Below are positions 40,876 to 49,700 of a stretch of DNA of 64,000 nucleotides, piece after piece (position 1 is the stretch's first letter; every line of letters starts with the position of its first letter). Source of the DNA: Luteipulveratus halotolerans (GTDB lineage Bacteria; Actinomycetota; Actinomycetes; Actinomycetales; Dermatophilaceae); assembly GCF_001247745.1 (NCBI RefSeq), contig NZ_LAIR01000002.1:3782001-3846000 (forward strand), in the 5' to 3' direction. Made by a program: the position numbers and the translations under genes. Under the pieces are notes generated by a model. The model did no database searches and was not told the DNA's origin. It saw nothing but the letters and a program-made list of their open reading frames with translations.

Positions 40876-43032
40876 ATGAGCGACAGCACCATCCAGTACG
40901 ACAAGGACGCCGACGGCATCGTCGTCCTCACCATCGACGACCCGTCCCAGTCCGCCAACACCATGAACGCCGCGTTCATCGCCTCCCTCAAGGAGACGGT
41001 CGCGCGCCTGGTCGCCGAGAAGGACGACATCGCCGGTGTCGTCATCACCTCCGCCAAGAAGACGTTCTTCGCCGGCGGCGACCTCAACGACCTCATCGCC
41101 ACCACGCCCGACCAGGCGCAGGAGTTCTACGACGGCGTCCTGGCTCTGAAGGCCGATCTGCGCACGCTCGAGACCCTCGGCAAGCCCGTCGTCGCCGCCA
41201 TCAACGGCGCGGCGCTCGGCGGCGGCCTCGAGATCGCACTGGCCTGCCACCACCGGATCGCCGCTGACGTCAAGGGCGTTCAGCTGGGTCTCCCCGAGGT
41301 GACGCTCGGTCTGCTGCCCGGCGGTGGCGGAGTCGTACGCACCGTGCGGCTGCTCGGCATCGCCGACGCGCTGATGAACGTGCTGCTGCAGGGCCAGCGC
41401 CACAAGGTCGACAAGGCCCGAGAGATCGGTCTGATCGACGAGGTCGTCGGCTCGGTCGACGAGCTCGTGCCCGCCGCGAAGGCGTGGATCAAGGCCAACC
41501 CGGAGGCCGTACAGCCTTGGGACGTCAAGGGATTCAAGATCCCGGGCGGTACGCCGTCCAACCCGTCGTTCGCGGCCAACCTGCCGGCGTTCCCGGCCAA
41601 CCTGCGCAAGCAGCTCAAGGGTGCGAACTACCCCGCGCCGCGGGCGATCCTGGCCGCGGCGGTCGAGGGCGCGCAGGTCGACGCCGACACCGCGCACGTG
41701 ATCGAGTCGCGCTACTTCACCGAGCTCGCCACCGGTCAGATCGCCAAGAACATGACCAAGGCGTTCTTCTTCGACCTCAACCACATCAACGGCGGCGGCA
41801 GCCGTCCGGAGGGATTCGAGCGCTTCACCGCCACCAAGGTCGGTGTTCTCGGCGCCGGCATGATGGGTGCGGGCATCGCCTACGTCTGCGCCAAGGGCGG
41901 CATGGACGTCGTCCTCAAGGACGTCTCGCAGGAGAACGCCGAGCGCGGCAAGGGCTACTCCACAACCCTTGTCGACAAAGCGGTCTCGCGCGGCAAGTCG
42001 ACCCAGGAGCAGGCCGACGCGCTGCTCGCCAAGATCACGCCGACCGCTGACCCGGCCGACCTCAAGGGCTGCGACCTGGTTATCGAGGCGGTCTTCGAGA
42101 GCGTCGACCTGAAGCACCAGGTGTTCCAGGAGATCGAGGACGTCGTCGACGCCGACGCCGTACTCGGGTCCAACACCTCGACGCTGCCGATCACCGGTCT
42201 CGCCGAGGGCGTCAAGAAGCAGGAGAACTTCATCGGCCTGCACTTCTTCTCGCCGGTCGACAAGATGCCGTTGCTGGAGATCATCGCGGGTGACAACACC
42301 TCCGACGCGACGCTCGCCAAGGCGTTCGACATCGCCCAGCAGATCAAGAAGACGCCGATCGTCGTCAACGACAGCCGCGGGTTCTTCACCAGCCGCGTCA
42401 TCGGCACGTTCATGAACGAGGCCATCGCGATGGTCGGCGAGGGTGTGCACCCGGCCTCGGTCGAGCAGGCCGGTCAGCAGGCGGGCTACCCGGCCGCGCC
42501 GCTGCAGCTGGCCGACGAGCTCAACCTGACCCTGATGAGCAAGATCCAGAAGGAGACCCAGGCGGGCTACGAGGCCGAGGGCAAGGAGTTCTTCCAGCAC
42601 CCTGCGTACGGCATCGTCGACAAGCTCATCGCCGACGGCCGCAAGGGCAAGCTCGGCGGCGCGGGCTTCTACGACTACGCCGATGGCAAGCGCACCGGGC
42701 TGTGGCCGGGCCTCGTCGAGAACTTCGGCGGCACGACCGAGATCCCGTTCGAGGACATGAAGGAGCGGATGCTGTTCGCCGAGGCGCTCGAGACGGTGAA
42801 GTGCTTCGACGAGGGCGTGCTGCGCTCGATCGAGGACGCCAACATCGGCTCGATCATGGGCATCGGGTTCCCCGCCTGGACGGGTGGCGTCGCGCAGTAC
42901 ATCGACCAGTACGACGGTGGCGTGGCCGGGTTCGTCGCGCGCGCTCGCGAGCTGGCTGCGGCGTACGGCCCGCAGTTCGAGCCGCCGGCCTCGCTGGTCG
43001 CCAAGGCCGAGAAGGGCGAGACCTTCGCCTGA
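40876..43032 (+). CDS. fadB: Fatty-acid oxidation multienzyme: enoyl-CoA hydratase / 3-hydroxyacyl-CoA dehydrogenase
   Basis: 718 residues from ATG 40876 (AAAGGA upstream). The N-terminal crotonase domain has SAKKTFFAGGDLNDL and INGAALGGGLEIALACHHRI, with GLPEVTLGLLPGGGG. The NAD-binding domain begins KVGVLGAGMMGAGIAYVCAK near residue 325, followed by SNTSTLPI, GLHFFSPVDKMPLLEII and the C-terminal dehydrogenase helices to the end. It converts enoyl-CoA to 3-ketoacyl-CoA, which the upstream thiolase cleaves. Confidence 0.95.
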   Translation: MSDSTIQYDKDADGIVVLTIDDPSQSANTMNAAFIASLKETVARLVAEKDDIAGVVITSAKKTFFAGGDLNDLIATTPDQAQEFYDGVLALKADLRTLETLGKPVVAAINGAALGGGLEIALACHHRIAADVKGVQLGLPEVTLGLLPGGGGVVRTVRLLGIADALMNVLLQGQRHKVDKAREIGLIDEVVGSVDELVPAAKAWIKANPEAVQPWDVKGFKIPGGTPSNPSFAANLPAFPANLRKQLKGANYPAPRAILAAAVEGAQVDADTAHVIESRYFTELATGQIAKNMTKAFFFDLNHINGGGSRPEGFERFTATKVGVLGAGMMGAGIAYVCAKGGMDVVLKDVSQENAERGKGYSTTLVDKAVSRGKSTQEQADALLAKITPTADPADLKGCDLVIEAVFESVDLKHQVFQEIEDVVDADAVLGSNTSTLPITGLAEGVKKQENFIGLHFFSPVDKMPLLEIIAGDNTSDATLAKAFDIAQQIKKTPIVVNDSRGFFTSRVIGTFMNEAIAMVGEGVHPASVEQAGQQAGYPAAPLQLADELNLTLMSKIQKETQAGYEAEGKEFFQHPAYGIVDKLIADGRKGKLGGAGFYDYADGKRTGLWPGLVENFGGTTEIPFEDMKERMLFAEALETVKCFDEGVLRSIEDANIGSIMGIGFPAWTGGVAQYIDQYDGGVAGFVARARELAAAYGPQFEPPASLVAKAEKGETFA

Positions 43033-43073
43033 TCGCTCACGCCGCTTCTCGGCCTGAGAAATGACGTGAGAAG

Positions 43074-43110
43074 GGCCGTCCCATCCGTGCGGGTGGGACG
43101 GCCTTGGTCG
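43074..43110 (+). terminator. Hairpin terminator after fadB
   Basis: A 10-bp stem GGCCGTCCCA/TGGGACGGCC with a 10-base loop is followed by TTGGTCGT, about 40 bases after the fadB stop. Confidence 0.75.
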
Positions 43111-43219
43111 TCTGTGACCTGTGTGACCTCATTCAACTCACCCTTGAACCCCTATCACAACCTCCACTACGTTCGAGCGGGATCACAGCCATTCCATTCC
43201 CCTGCGAACGGAGAAGCAC

Positions 43220-44458
43220 GTGAGTAGTGACGATTTCGACTGGTCAGGGATGATCACGAACGCGGCTTACGCGGTCATCATCCTCGTCGTGACCTGGATT
43301 CTGGCGAAGATCGTCAAGAGTCTCCTGTCCAAGGTCCTCAGCAAGGTGTCCTTCCTCAACAAGCAGACCGACGGGCCGCCGCTGGCCCAGTCACTGGGCT
43401 CGATCGGATCCCTGGTGGTCTGGTTGTTCGGCCTGATCGCGGTCCTCAACCTGTTCAAGCTGAACGGTGCGGTCACCCCGATCCAGGGCATGCTCAATGA
43501 CATTCTCGGCGCCCTCCCGAAGATTCTCGCCGCCGGCCTGATCTTCTTCATCGGCTTCGTGCTCGCCAAGATCGTCCGCGAGCTCGTGGTCACCGCACTG
43601 CAGGCTGCACGCGTCGACCGGTTCGCCGACAAGCTCAACGCCAAGGCGTCCAGTGAGCTCGGCGGCTCGGGTCAGGCTGCTGCCCAGACCGGCTCCCGCG
43701 AGGGCGCCTCGGTCGCCGGCTCGGCTCCTCAGGGCGACGGCAACCAGCTGAAGATCTCCACGATCGTCGGCCAGGTGCTGTTCGTCGTCGTCCTCGCCGT
43801 CGTCTCGATCGCGGCGTTCGACGCCCTCGGCATCAAGGCGATCTCCGAGCCCGCCACCGAGATGCTGCAGAAGATCCTCGACGCGATCCCGCTCATCCTC
43901 GGCGCCGGCATCCTGCTCGGCATCGGCGTGATCATCGCCAAGATCGTCGGCCAGCTGCTCGAGCAGGTGCTGCGCGGCTTCGGCGTCCAGCGTGCGGTCG
44001 AGGGCATCGGCATCGACACCCAGGGCCGTGACGTCGCCGCGATCGGCGCCAAGGTCGCACAGGTCGCGATCGTGCTGTTCTTCGGCATCGCCGCCACCAA
44101 GATGCTGAACTTCCCCGAGATCACCAACATCCTCAACACCGTGCTCAGCCTCGGTGGTCGGGTGCTGTTCGGTGCGGTCGTCATCGCGGTCGGTGTGGTC
44201 ATCGCCAACCTGATCGCCAAGACGGTCGGCGAGGGTCAGACGGCGACGATCGTGAAGTTCGCGACCATCGGCCTGTTCGCCGCGATGGGCCTGAAGTACA
44301 TGGGCCTGGCCGACTCGGTCGTCAACCTCGCGTTCGGTGCCGTGGTCGTCGGCGCTGCTGCTGCGGCGGCGCTGGCGTTCGGTCTCGGCGGTCGCGAGGC
44401 GGCTGCTCGCCAGCTCGAGAAGCTGCAGAACCAGCAGGGCGGGTCCAACCAGGGCTGA
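43220..44458 (+). CDS. CmpX-like mechanosensitive-channel-related membrane protein
   Basis: 412 residues from GTG 43220. Hydrophobic helices repeat a pattern typical of the conserved TM helix (PF05552) family: KILAAGLIFFIGFVLAKIVR, PLILGAGILLGIGVIIAKIV and RVLFGAVVIAVGVVIANLIA. A polar Gly/Ser/Ala-rich loop near residues 145-175 separates two halves. Such CmpX-like proteins are linked to osmotic or envelope stress; conduction is not shown for most. It has its own upstream gap and stands alone. Confidence 0.82.
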   Translation: MSSDDFDWSGMITNAAYAVIILVVTWILAKIVKSLLSKVLSKVSFLNKQTDGPPLAQSLGSIGSLVVWLFGLIAVLNLFKLNGAVTPIQGMLNDILGALPKILAAGLIFFIGFVLAKIVRELVVTALQAARVDRFADKLNAKASSELGGSGQAAAQTGSREGASVAGSAPQGDGNQLKISTIVGQVLFVVVLAVVSIAAFDALGIKAISEPATEMLQKILDAIPLILGAGILLGIGVIIAKIVGQLLEQVLRGFGVQRAVEGIGIDTQGRDVAAIGAKVAQVAIVLFFGIAATKMLNFPEITNILNTVLSLGGRVLFGAVVIAVGVVIANLIAKTVGEGQTATIVKFATIGLFAAMGLKYMGLADSVVNLAFGAVVVGAAAAAALAFGLGGREAAARQLEKLQNQQGGSNQG

Positions 44459-44491
44459 CACCCACTCTCGACGCGACCGGCGTACGACGGG

Positions 44492-45499
44492 CTACGGCTC
44501 GCGTACGCCGGTCGTGCTCTGTCTGGCCTCCAGCACGAAGGGGGCCTGCACCTCGGCGTACGACGCGCCCTCGGCCCGCTGCCCGCGCTCGCCGATGAGC
44601 CGCACGGCGTTGGTCGCGATCGCCTCCTTGTCGGGGGCGATCGTGCTCAGCGGCGGCAGGCTGTAGCGCGCCTCGTCCGAGCCGTCGAAACCGATGATCG
44701 CGACGTCGCCCGGCACGTCGAGCCCGCTGCTGACCGCCTCGTGCAGGGCGCCGACGGCGAGCAGGTCGTTGCAGCAGAACACCGCGTCGGGGCGGTCGTC
44801 ACCGGCGAGCAGTGACCGCATCGCGAGGACGCCGTCGTGCCGGTGGAAGCTGTCGGCGCCGGCCACCGCGTGGACGGGCAGGCCCGCGGCCGCGAGGGCC
44901 TCGGTGTAGCCCTGCTTGCGCTGGGCGGCCGTCGCACGGCGGGGGTTGTCACCGATGAGCGCGATGCGGGTGCGACCCAGGTCGATGAGGTGCTGGGTGG
45001 CGGCGCGGGCGGCGGCGACGTTGTCGATGGCGACGCGGTCGTGGGTGAATCCGGCCGTCTGCTCACCGAGCAGCACCACGGGGAAGCCGTCGGGCAGGTC
45101 GGCCAGGTCGTCGGCGAGCAGGCCCTCAGGGCTCACGATCGCGCCGTCGACGAAGTGCGGTCCGAGCGAGTGGATGCTGTCGAGCTCGCGGTCGCGCTCA
45201 CCGCGGGTCTGCTCGATCAGGACGTTCCAGCCGCCGGTCTGCGCGGCGGTGATGACCAGGCCGGACAGCTCGCCGAAGTAGGGGATGCCGAGGTCGGGGA
45301 CGACCAGGGCCAGGAACCCGGTGCGGCCGCGGCGCAGGTTGCGGGCGCCCAGGTTGGGCCGGTAGCCCGTCTGGGCGAGCGCGGCCTCGACCTTGACGCG
45401 GTTCTCCTCGCGGACGAACGCGTAACCGTTGACGACGTTGGACACCGTCTTGACCGAGACGCCGGCCAGCTCGGCGACGTCCTTGAGCGTGGCCACCAT
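44492..45499 (-). CDS. LacI-family transcriptional repressor
   Basis: 335 residues from ATG 45499 with GAGGAGGGG upstream. The LacI HTH is at the N-terminus (TLKDVAELAGVSVKTVSNVV then NGYAFVREENR), the hinge helix is YRPNLGARNLRRGRTG, and a periplasmic-binding-type sugar domain follows (DGAIVSPEGLLADDL, AIIGFDGSDEARYSLPPLST). The palindrome TTTACAACG-N9-CGTTGTAAA at 45596 in front of it is the probable operator. The divergent target, a sugar-binding lipoprotein, is truncated, so the repressor may have lost its operon. Confidence 0.93.
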   Translation of the reverse strand: MVATLKDVAELAGVSVKTVSNVVNGYAFVREENRVKVEAALAQTGYRPNLGARNLRRGRTGFLALVVPDLGIPYFGELSGLVITAAQTGGWNVLIEQTRGERDRELDSIHSLGPHFVDGAIVSPEGLLADDLADLPDGFPVVLLGEQTAGFTHDRVAIDNVAAARAATQHLIDLGRTRIALIGDNPRRATAAQRKQGYTEALAAAGLPVHAVAGADSFHRHDGVLAMRSLLAGDDRPDAVFCCNDLLAVGALHEAVSSGLDVPGDVAIIGFDGSDEARYSLPPLSTIAPDKEAIATNAVRLIGERGQRAEGASYAEVQAPFVLEARQSTTGVREP

Positions 45500-45595
45500 G
45501 AGCCCCTCCTCGCGATGCGCACCTCCGGGAGGCGACGCGTCGTCCTGCGCAGCGGGCCTCGATGTTTCGCGCAGCGTAACAACGTGGTGGATCGC

Positions 45596-45622
45596 TTTAC
45601 AACGACGTGCCAACGTTGTAAA
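45596..45622. promoter_or_regulatory. LacI-type operator
   Basis: Inverted repeat TTTACAACG-N9-CGTTGTAAA lies between lacI-type repressor and the truncated lipoprotein. A related half-site AACAACGTGG is at about 45579. Confidence 0.65.
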
Positions 45623-45698
45623 AAGACGGGAGCTCGATGTGGCGCGCATCACACGACGCCAGGATCGGGCCCGCCCATCCCGTGTCCTAGGAGTGCAC

Positions 45699-45902
45699 AT
45701 GCTCGGCACCACCACATCGCGACGCCACCCGGGACTGCGTACGGTCGCCACGGCCGGCGTCGTCGCGCTCGCCTGCTCCCTGACGGCGTGCTCCAAGAGC
45801 GAGTCCGACTCGAGCTCGACGGGCGGCTCCGGCGGCTGCTGTCGCAGGCCCGACCCGGACGCCGTAGGCGAGCCCCCAGGGCGAGCCGCGAGACCTCCGT
45901 AG
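45699..45902 (+). pseudogene. Truncated sugar ABC transporter substrate-binding lipoprotein
   Basis: ATG 45699 with AGGAG upstream. The signal peptide ends in the lipobox LTAC, followed by SKSESDSSSTGGSGG, a linker typical of actinobacterial sugar-binding lipoproteins. After about 47 residues the sequence changes to an Arg/Pro-rich stretch (CCRRPDPDAVGEPPGRAARP) made of repeat-like DNA and stops at 45902. The binding domain and the expected permease and enzyme genes are gone. The deletion end coincides with repeat A. Confidence 0.75.
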
Positions 45903-45933
45903 CCGCGAGGGTGGGGTCTCCCTGTGCGGGACC

Positions 45934-46006
45934 TGGTCTCGATACGCCCTCCGCTAGCGCTCCGGGCTACTCGACCAGCGGTGTGCTTGGACTACTCGAC
46001 CAGCGA
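45934..46006. repeat. Repeat A copy and extra half copy
   Basis: A full reverse-oriented copy (GGTCTCGATACGCCCTCCGC ... CTACTCGACCAGCGG) is followed by a partial ACTACTCGACCAGCG. The half copy supplies the last codons and the TAG stop of the minus-strand methyltransferase. Confidence 0.85.
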
Positions 46007-46693
46007 TGACCGCCGGTGCAGGCGCACGATCGAGTCCGAGCGGGTGCCGGTGCGGCCGTCGGAGACGAACGGGCTCGAGATCTCCTGGTCGAGTGCGACC
46101 GTCCAGACCTGCTCGGGAAGCGCGAGGTGCCCCAGCAGCTGAGCCGTCGACAGGAATTCGTAGTGGTCGTGCCCGCCGCTCACCTTGCGCATCGCCTCGC
46201 TGCGGTGCGAAGGCCGCTCGTCGGGCCCGCCGTCGTCCCAGACCGGCCAGCCGGCGTGGCTGCCGATCAGCAGCGCTCCCCCGGGCGCGACGGCAGCGGA
46301 GGACCGTCGCAGGATGCGAACCCGCTCGTCGGGCTGCTCCATCGGCGAGTGCAGGAACTGCGCCGACACCAGGTCGAACTCACCCTCGGGGAAACCCTGG
46401 TCGAGATCGCACTGCTGCCAGTCGATCCGACCGACGATGTCTGCCCCGGCGCCCGCTGCGTGGCCACGCGCACGGTCGAGCGCGACGTCGGAGATGTCGA
46501 CGGCGGTGACCGCCCATCCCTGCTCGGCCAGCCAGATCGCGTCAGCGCCCTCGCCGGCGCCGAGGTCGAGGGCGGTCCCGACTTCGAGGCCCGAAACCCC
46601 TTCCACCAGAAGGCCATTCGGCTTGCCGCTCCACACCGCGTCGCGTTCGCCGTAGAAGTCGTCCCAGAACTGCTGGGCGTTGTCGTAGGTCAT
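45992..46693 (-). CDS. Class I SAM-dependent methyltransferase
   Basis: 233 residues from ATG 46693 (AGGAGG upstream, in frame with a longer open frame). The SAM-binding motif ALDLGAGEGADAIWL is near residue 41, with AVTAVDISDVALDRAR after it and FDLVSAQFLHSP as motif IV. It resembles TehB/UbiE-like small-molecule methyltransferases; the substrate is unknown. Its final residues RRSSLVE and the stop TAG come from repeat A (CTGGTCGAGTAG). It stands alone. Confidence 0.85.
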   Translation of the reverse strand: MTYDNAQQFWDDFYGERDAVWSGKPNGLLVEGVSGLEVGTALDLGAGEGADAIWLAEQGWAVTAVDISDVALDRARGHAAGAGADIVGRIDWQQCDLDQGFPEGEFDLVSAQFLHSPMEQPDERVRILRRSSAAVAPGGALLIGSHAGWPVWDDGGPDERPSHRSEAMRKVSGGHDHYEFLSTAQLLGHLALPEQVWTVALDQEISSPFVSDGRTGTRSDSIVRLHRRSSLVE

Positions 46694-46850
46694 CGTGCGC
46701 CTCCTGAGCGTCGCTCTCATCGGCGACCGGTCGTCGTACGCCGGCCGCACCTTCCCGACGAGAGTGCGCCCCTGGCGTACGGACGGGCAACAAACCTTGC
46801 CGAAACAGCAAGCCGCATCGCGTCTTCGGGTCGACCGGTCGGGCACGAGG

Positions 46851-46946
46851 AGGGGGTCGGGCGGACGCTGTGCACTGGTTCGCCTGGTGAACCAGCCTGT
46901 GCGCCGGCTCACCACACGAACCAGTGCACAGCGGTCCCCCGACCCC
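46851..46946. repeat. Repeat B copy 1 (long palindrome)
   Basis: A core of perfect 15-bp arms CTGTGCACTGGTTCG/CGAACCAGTGCACAG (46868-46931) has an inner GGTGA/TCACC pair. The outer flanks GGGGGTCGGG and CCCGACCCC extend the palindrome imperfectly to about 95 bp. Other copies at 54123 and 63965. Confidence 0.8.
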
Positions 46947-46982
46947 TCTCGCCGGGGCAGATCTCCGGCTCGACGGGAGCGA

Positions 46983-47546
46983 TCAGAGGAAGTCGAGCGG
47001 CTCGAACTCCTCGATCGGGATGATGCGGATGCGCTTGAGGCTGGTGTTGAACGCGCCCACGTCGTACTCGAGGTCGAAGAACTCCAGCCCCTGGTCGGCC
47101 AGCGCCACGAAGCCGGCGTTGCGGAACTCGCGGAACGCGATCAGCCCCACCCGGCGCCCGTCGCAGACGTCCTCGAGCTGCGGCAGGAAGTCACCGTCGT
47201 GACTGACCAGCATCAGGTCGGCGTCGCGCTCGGCCAGCGCCTCGATGGTGCGCTGGATGGCGATGTCGACGACCTTCTCGTGGGGGCCACCCGACAGCGG
47301 GATCGGCTTGTACCCCAACGCCGTCAACGCCTGGATGAACGACATCGGCAGCTCGCCGTTGGCCGCCAGGAAGAACAGCCCCTTGGCCGGCTGATGCCAC
47401 CGGTCCGCGGCGAACTTCAGCACCCGGTCCCAGCGCGGGCGCTCCTCGGGCTGGGGTCGCCGGCTGAGGATGGACGTGCCGAGCGTGGCGTCGATGTTCT
47501 CGCCGTCGACGAGCACGTACGTCGTCCGGTCGCCCTGGTCGCTCAT
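46983..47546 (-). CDS. NYN-domain (LabA/DUF88-like) putative RNase
   Basis: 187 residues. It begins with TYVLVDGENIDATLGTSILS, the first acidic site of the NYN nuclease fold, and continues KPIPLSGGPHEKVVDIAIQR and DADLMLVSHDGDFLPQLEDV, the second acidic cluster, ending with RVGLIAFREFRNAGFVALAD. NYN domains are PIN-like metal-dependent RNases. It is monocistronic between repeat B and repeat A copies. The RNA target is unknown. Confidence 0.88.
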   Translation of the reverse strand: MSDQGDRTTYVLVDGENIDATLGTSILSRRPQPEERPRWDRVLKFAADRWHQPAKGLFFLAANGELPMSFIQALTALGYKPIPLSGGPHEKVVDIAIQRTIEALAERDADLMLVSHDGDFLPQLEDVCDGRRVGLIAFREFRNAGFVALADQGLEFFDLEYDVGAFNTSLKRIRIIPIEEFEPLDFL

Positions 47547-47604
47547 GCGCTCGACCCTAGTCCGCCCCGCCGCTCGAGTCCGGCTCCCCGCCGGTCGAGC
47601 CTTC

Positions 47605-47655
47605 CGCTGGTTGAGCCGGTCCGAGGCGCTAGCCGAGGACCGTGTCGAAACCAGG
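47605..47655. repeat. Repeat A copy
   Basis: CGCTGGTTGAGCCGGTCCGA ... GCTAGCCGAGG ... CGTGTCGAAACC; intergenic between the NYN gene and the YbaK-like gene. Confidence 0.85.
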
Positions 47656-47709
47656 CGACAGGAGGGGAGACCCGGCCGGCCGTCGTACGAACCCGCCTAA
47701 CCTGAACCG

Positions 47710-48264
47710 GTGACGACCTGGACCATCGCCGGAGACCTGACCCTCGAGCCCGCCGACCGGCGTACCGACCTGCTGGCGCCTCCCGTCGCGCAGGCACTCG
47801 CGGCAACCGGCAGCGACCAGCCCGTCGCCGTCGCCGAGATCGACCTGGAGCTGGCCGACACCGCGGCGTTCTGCGCGACGTACGGCTCACCGCTGGACGC
47901 CTCGGCCAACTGCGTCGTCGTGGCCGGCAAGCGTGCGGGAGAGGTGAGGTACGCCGCCGCGATGGTTCTCGCGACCACGCGCGCCGACGTCAACGGTGTC
48001 ATCAAGCGCCTGCTCGACGTGCGCAAGGCCTCGTTCGCCCCGATGGACGAGGCGGTGTCGCTGACCGGCATGGAGTACGGCGGCATCACGCCGGTCGGGC
48101 TGCCCGACGGCTGGCCGGTGTACGTCGACCGCGCCGTCGCCGACGCGCCCGAGCTGGTCATCGGCAGCGGCATCCGCGGGAGCAAGCTGTTCGTGACGGG
48201 TGCGTTCCTCGCGGGCCTGCCGGGCGCCCAAGTCATCGACGACCTCGCCCAACCCGCTGGTTGA
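47710..48264 (+). CDS. YbaK/aminoacyl-tRNA deacylase family protein
   Basis: 184 residues from GTG 47710. YbaK/ProX-type features: SANCVVVAGKRAGEVRYAAA, ADVNGVIKRLLDVRKASFAP, and TGMEYGGITPVGLPDGWPVY with the conserved GGITP. These proteins hydrolyse mischarged tRNAs such as Cys-tRNA-Pro or Ala-tRNA-Pro. The last residues PAG and the TGA stop lie in repeat A (CCCGCTGGTTGAG). Substrate specificity is not readable from sequence. Confidence 0.88.
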   Translation: MTTWTIAGDLTLEPADRRTDLLAPPVAQALAATGSDQPVAVAEIDLELADTAAFCATYGSPLDASANCVVVAGKRAGEVRYAAAMVLATTRADVNGVIKRLLDVRKASFAPMDEAVSLTGMEYGGITPVGLPDGWPVYVDRAVADAPELVIGSGIRGSKLFVTGAFLAGLPGAQVIDDLAQPAG

Positions 48265-48324
48265 GCTGGCCTCCGCTGGTTGAGCCGGGACGAGCCGCTA
48301 GGCGAGGCCCGTGTCGAAACCCGG
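48254..48324. repeat. Repeat A copy shared by two convergent genes
   Basis: Tandem CGCTGGTTGAGC units end in CCGTGTCGAAACCCGG. The left end holds the stop of the YbaK-like gene and the right part holds the stop and last codons of the convergent SGNH hydrolase gene. Confidence 0.85.
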
Positions 48325-49095
48325 TGCCACGTCCACGGGAGCCAGCTCAGGGCGCTTGGCGACGCGGCCATCAGCCGACGACCGGCCGCGCACGCGGCGT
48401 ACGATCCACGGCCCGAAAAACCCTGCCAGCCAACGGGTTTCGACGATCATCCGATCATGAAGACGCTGCGGCGCCGCCGGTGGGAGCGGCCTGGTCCACG
48501 CATCATCGAAGCCAGGCAGTCCGACGGCCTCGGCCATGCCCGCTGCGATCCGTTGGTGTCCAAGGGAATTCGCGTGCAGACGATCGCTCGCCCAGATCCG
48601 GGCGTCGGTCACGGCAGCGTGTGGTTCTGCGTCGAGCACGTGCACGTCGTACTGGCGCGCAAGCCTGCGGATGCGCTCGTTCAGATCGATCACCCTGCCG
48701 CGCAACGGTTTTGCGAGCGGAGCGATGCGCCCGACGTCGGGGAAGGTGCAGGTGGCCACGACGGCTCCCGACTCGCGGAGCGCCTTGAACATGACCTCGA
48801 GGTCGGCGGTGACCGCATCGGCGTCGTACGACGGTCGGATCAGATCGTACATGCCGGCGACGACCGTGGCGATGTCGGGCTTCAGCGCGAGTGCTGCGTC
48901 GAGCTGGGTCTCCCGGATCTGATGCGCGCGCAGGCCGCGAACCGCCAGATTGGCATACGCGACAACGGGATTCGTTGCTGCCAGGTGCTCGGCGGAGCGG
49001 TCGGCCCAGCCGCGTACGCCGGTCGTGTCGTCGCCGTCCCACAGGCCTTCGGTCTGACTGTCGCCGAGGGCGAGGTAGCGCGAGTACTCAGGCAT
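48298..49095 (-). CDS. SGNH/GDSL-type hydrolase
   Basis: 265 residues from ATG 49095. Block I is YLALGDSQTEGLWDGDD (nucleophile Ser in GDSQTEG), block II includes YANLAVRGLRAHQI, block III is VVAGMYDLIRP, and block V is DRLHANSLGHQRIA with the catalytic Asp/His. It is an esterase- or lipase-like enzyme; substrate unknown. There is no signal peptide. It follows and overlaps the PadR gene by eight bases. The C-terminal GFDTGLA and TAG are encoded by repeat A. Confidence 0.88.
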   Translation of the reverse strand: MPEYSRYLALGDSQTEGLWDGDDTTGVRGWADRSAEHLAATNPVVAYANLAVRGLRAHQIRETQLDAALALKPDIATVVAGMYDLIRPSYDADAVTADLEVMFKALRESGAVVATCTFPDVGRIAPLAKPLRGRVIDLNERIRRLARQYDVHVLDAEPHAAVTDARIWASDRLHANSLGHQRIAAGMAEAVGLPGFDDAWTRPLPPAAPQRLHDRMIVETRWLAGFFGPWIVRRVRGRSSADGRVAKRPELAPVDVAPGFDTGLA

Positions 49096-49651
49096 GAATT
49101 CGGTTCCTACGCTTGATGATCGACGCGGCGCGGTCGCACCAGTCGGCGTTCTCGCGCTCGAACGTCCGGCCACGCAGACAGGTGAGGAACGGGCCGATGC
49201 GGTCGCTCGTGGCGAGGAAGTCGTCCTCGCTCCGGTCTCCGCGCATCTGGTCGAGCAGACTGTCGAACAAGCGAATCTTCGCCTCTGCAAACGCTTTTCG
49301 CTCGTCCAGTCTCTCGACGACCGTAGCGGGGTCCACGCCGTCGACCGCGTGCACCATGACGACGAGGTCGTCGCGCATGAACGACGGCTTGGCGCCGGCG
49401 TCGACGTACGCCTGCAGCGCCGCGTGGCCGCTCTCGGTGACGGTGAAGAGGCGCTTGTTGGGGCGGCTGTCCTGGACGACCTCGCGACCCTCGATCAGGC
49501 CGGCGTGCTCGAGGCGGCCGAGCTCGGCGTACAACTGCTGCGGCAGCGCGTGCCAGAAGTTGGCGACTCCGACGTCGAACGCCTTCGCCAGCTGGTAGCC
49601 GCTCAGCTCGCCGGTGAGTAGTGCGGCGAGCACGGCGTGCTTGAGGGCCAT
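49088..49651 (-). CDS. PadR-family transcriptional regulator
   Basis: 187 residues from ATG 49651. It begins MALKHAVLAALLTGELSGYQ, the canonical PadR start, with LYAELGRLEHAGLIEGREVV as winged helix and wing, and a C-terminal VirR-like helical domain (ERLDERKAFAEAKIRLFDSL). It probably represses itself, the SGNH hydrolase gene (operon) and the divergent SnoaL-like gene through the shared 46-base promoter region. Confidence 0.92.
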   Translation of the reverse strand: MALKHAVLAALLTGELSGYQLAKAFDVGVANFWHALPQQLYAELGRLEHAGLIEGREVVQDSRPNKRLFTVTESGHAALQAYVDAGAKPSFMRDDLVVMVHAVDGVDPATVVERLDERKAFAEAKIRLFDSLLDQMRGDRSEDDFLATSDRIGPFLTCLRGRTFERENADWCDRAASIIKRRNRIHA

Positions 49652-49684
49652 GGGGCTTCCCTTCCGTTCGACGTCGACATCCAG

Positions 49685-49700
49685 CATACTCAAGAATATG
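49685..49700. promoter_or_regulatory. PadR-type operator candidate
   Basis: CATACTCAAGAATATG is an imperfect palindrome in the 46-base gap between padR and the SnoaL-like gene and runs into the start codon of the latter. Confidence 0.5.

Noticed and set aside
45699..45902. Small secreted lipoprotein as an intact gene
   Set aside because: The sequence after the lipobox linker is Arg/Pro-rich repeat-derived DNA, and the LacI context predicts a full sugar-binding protein.
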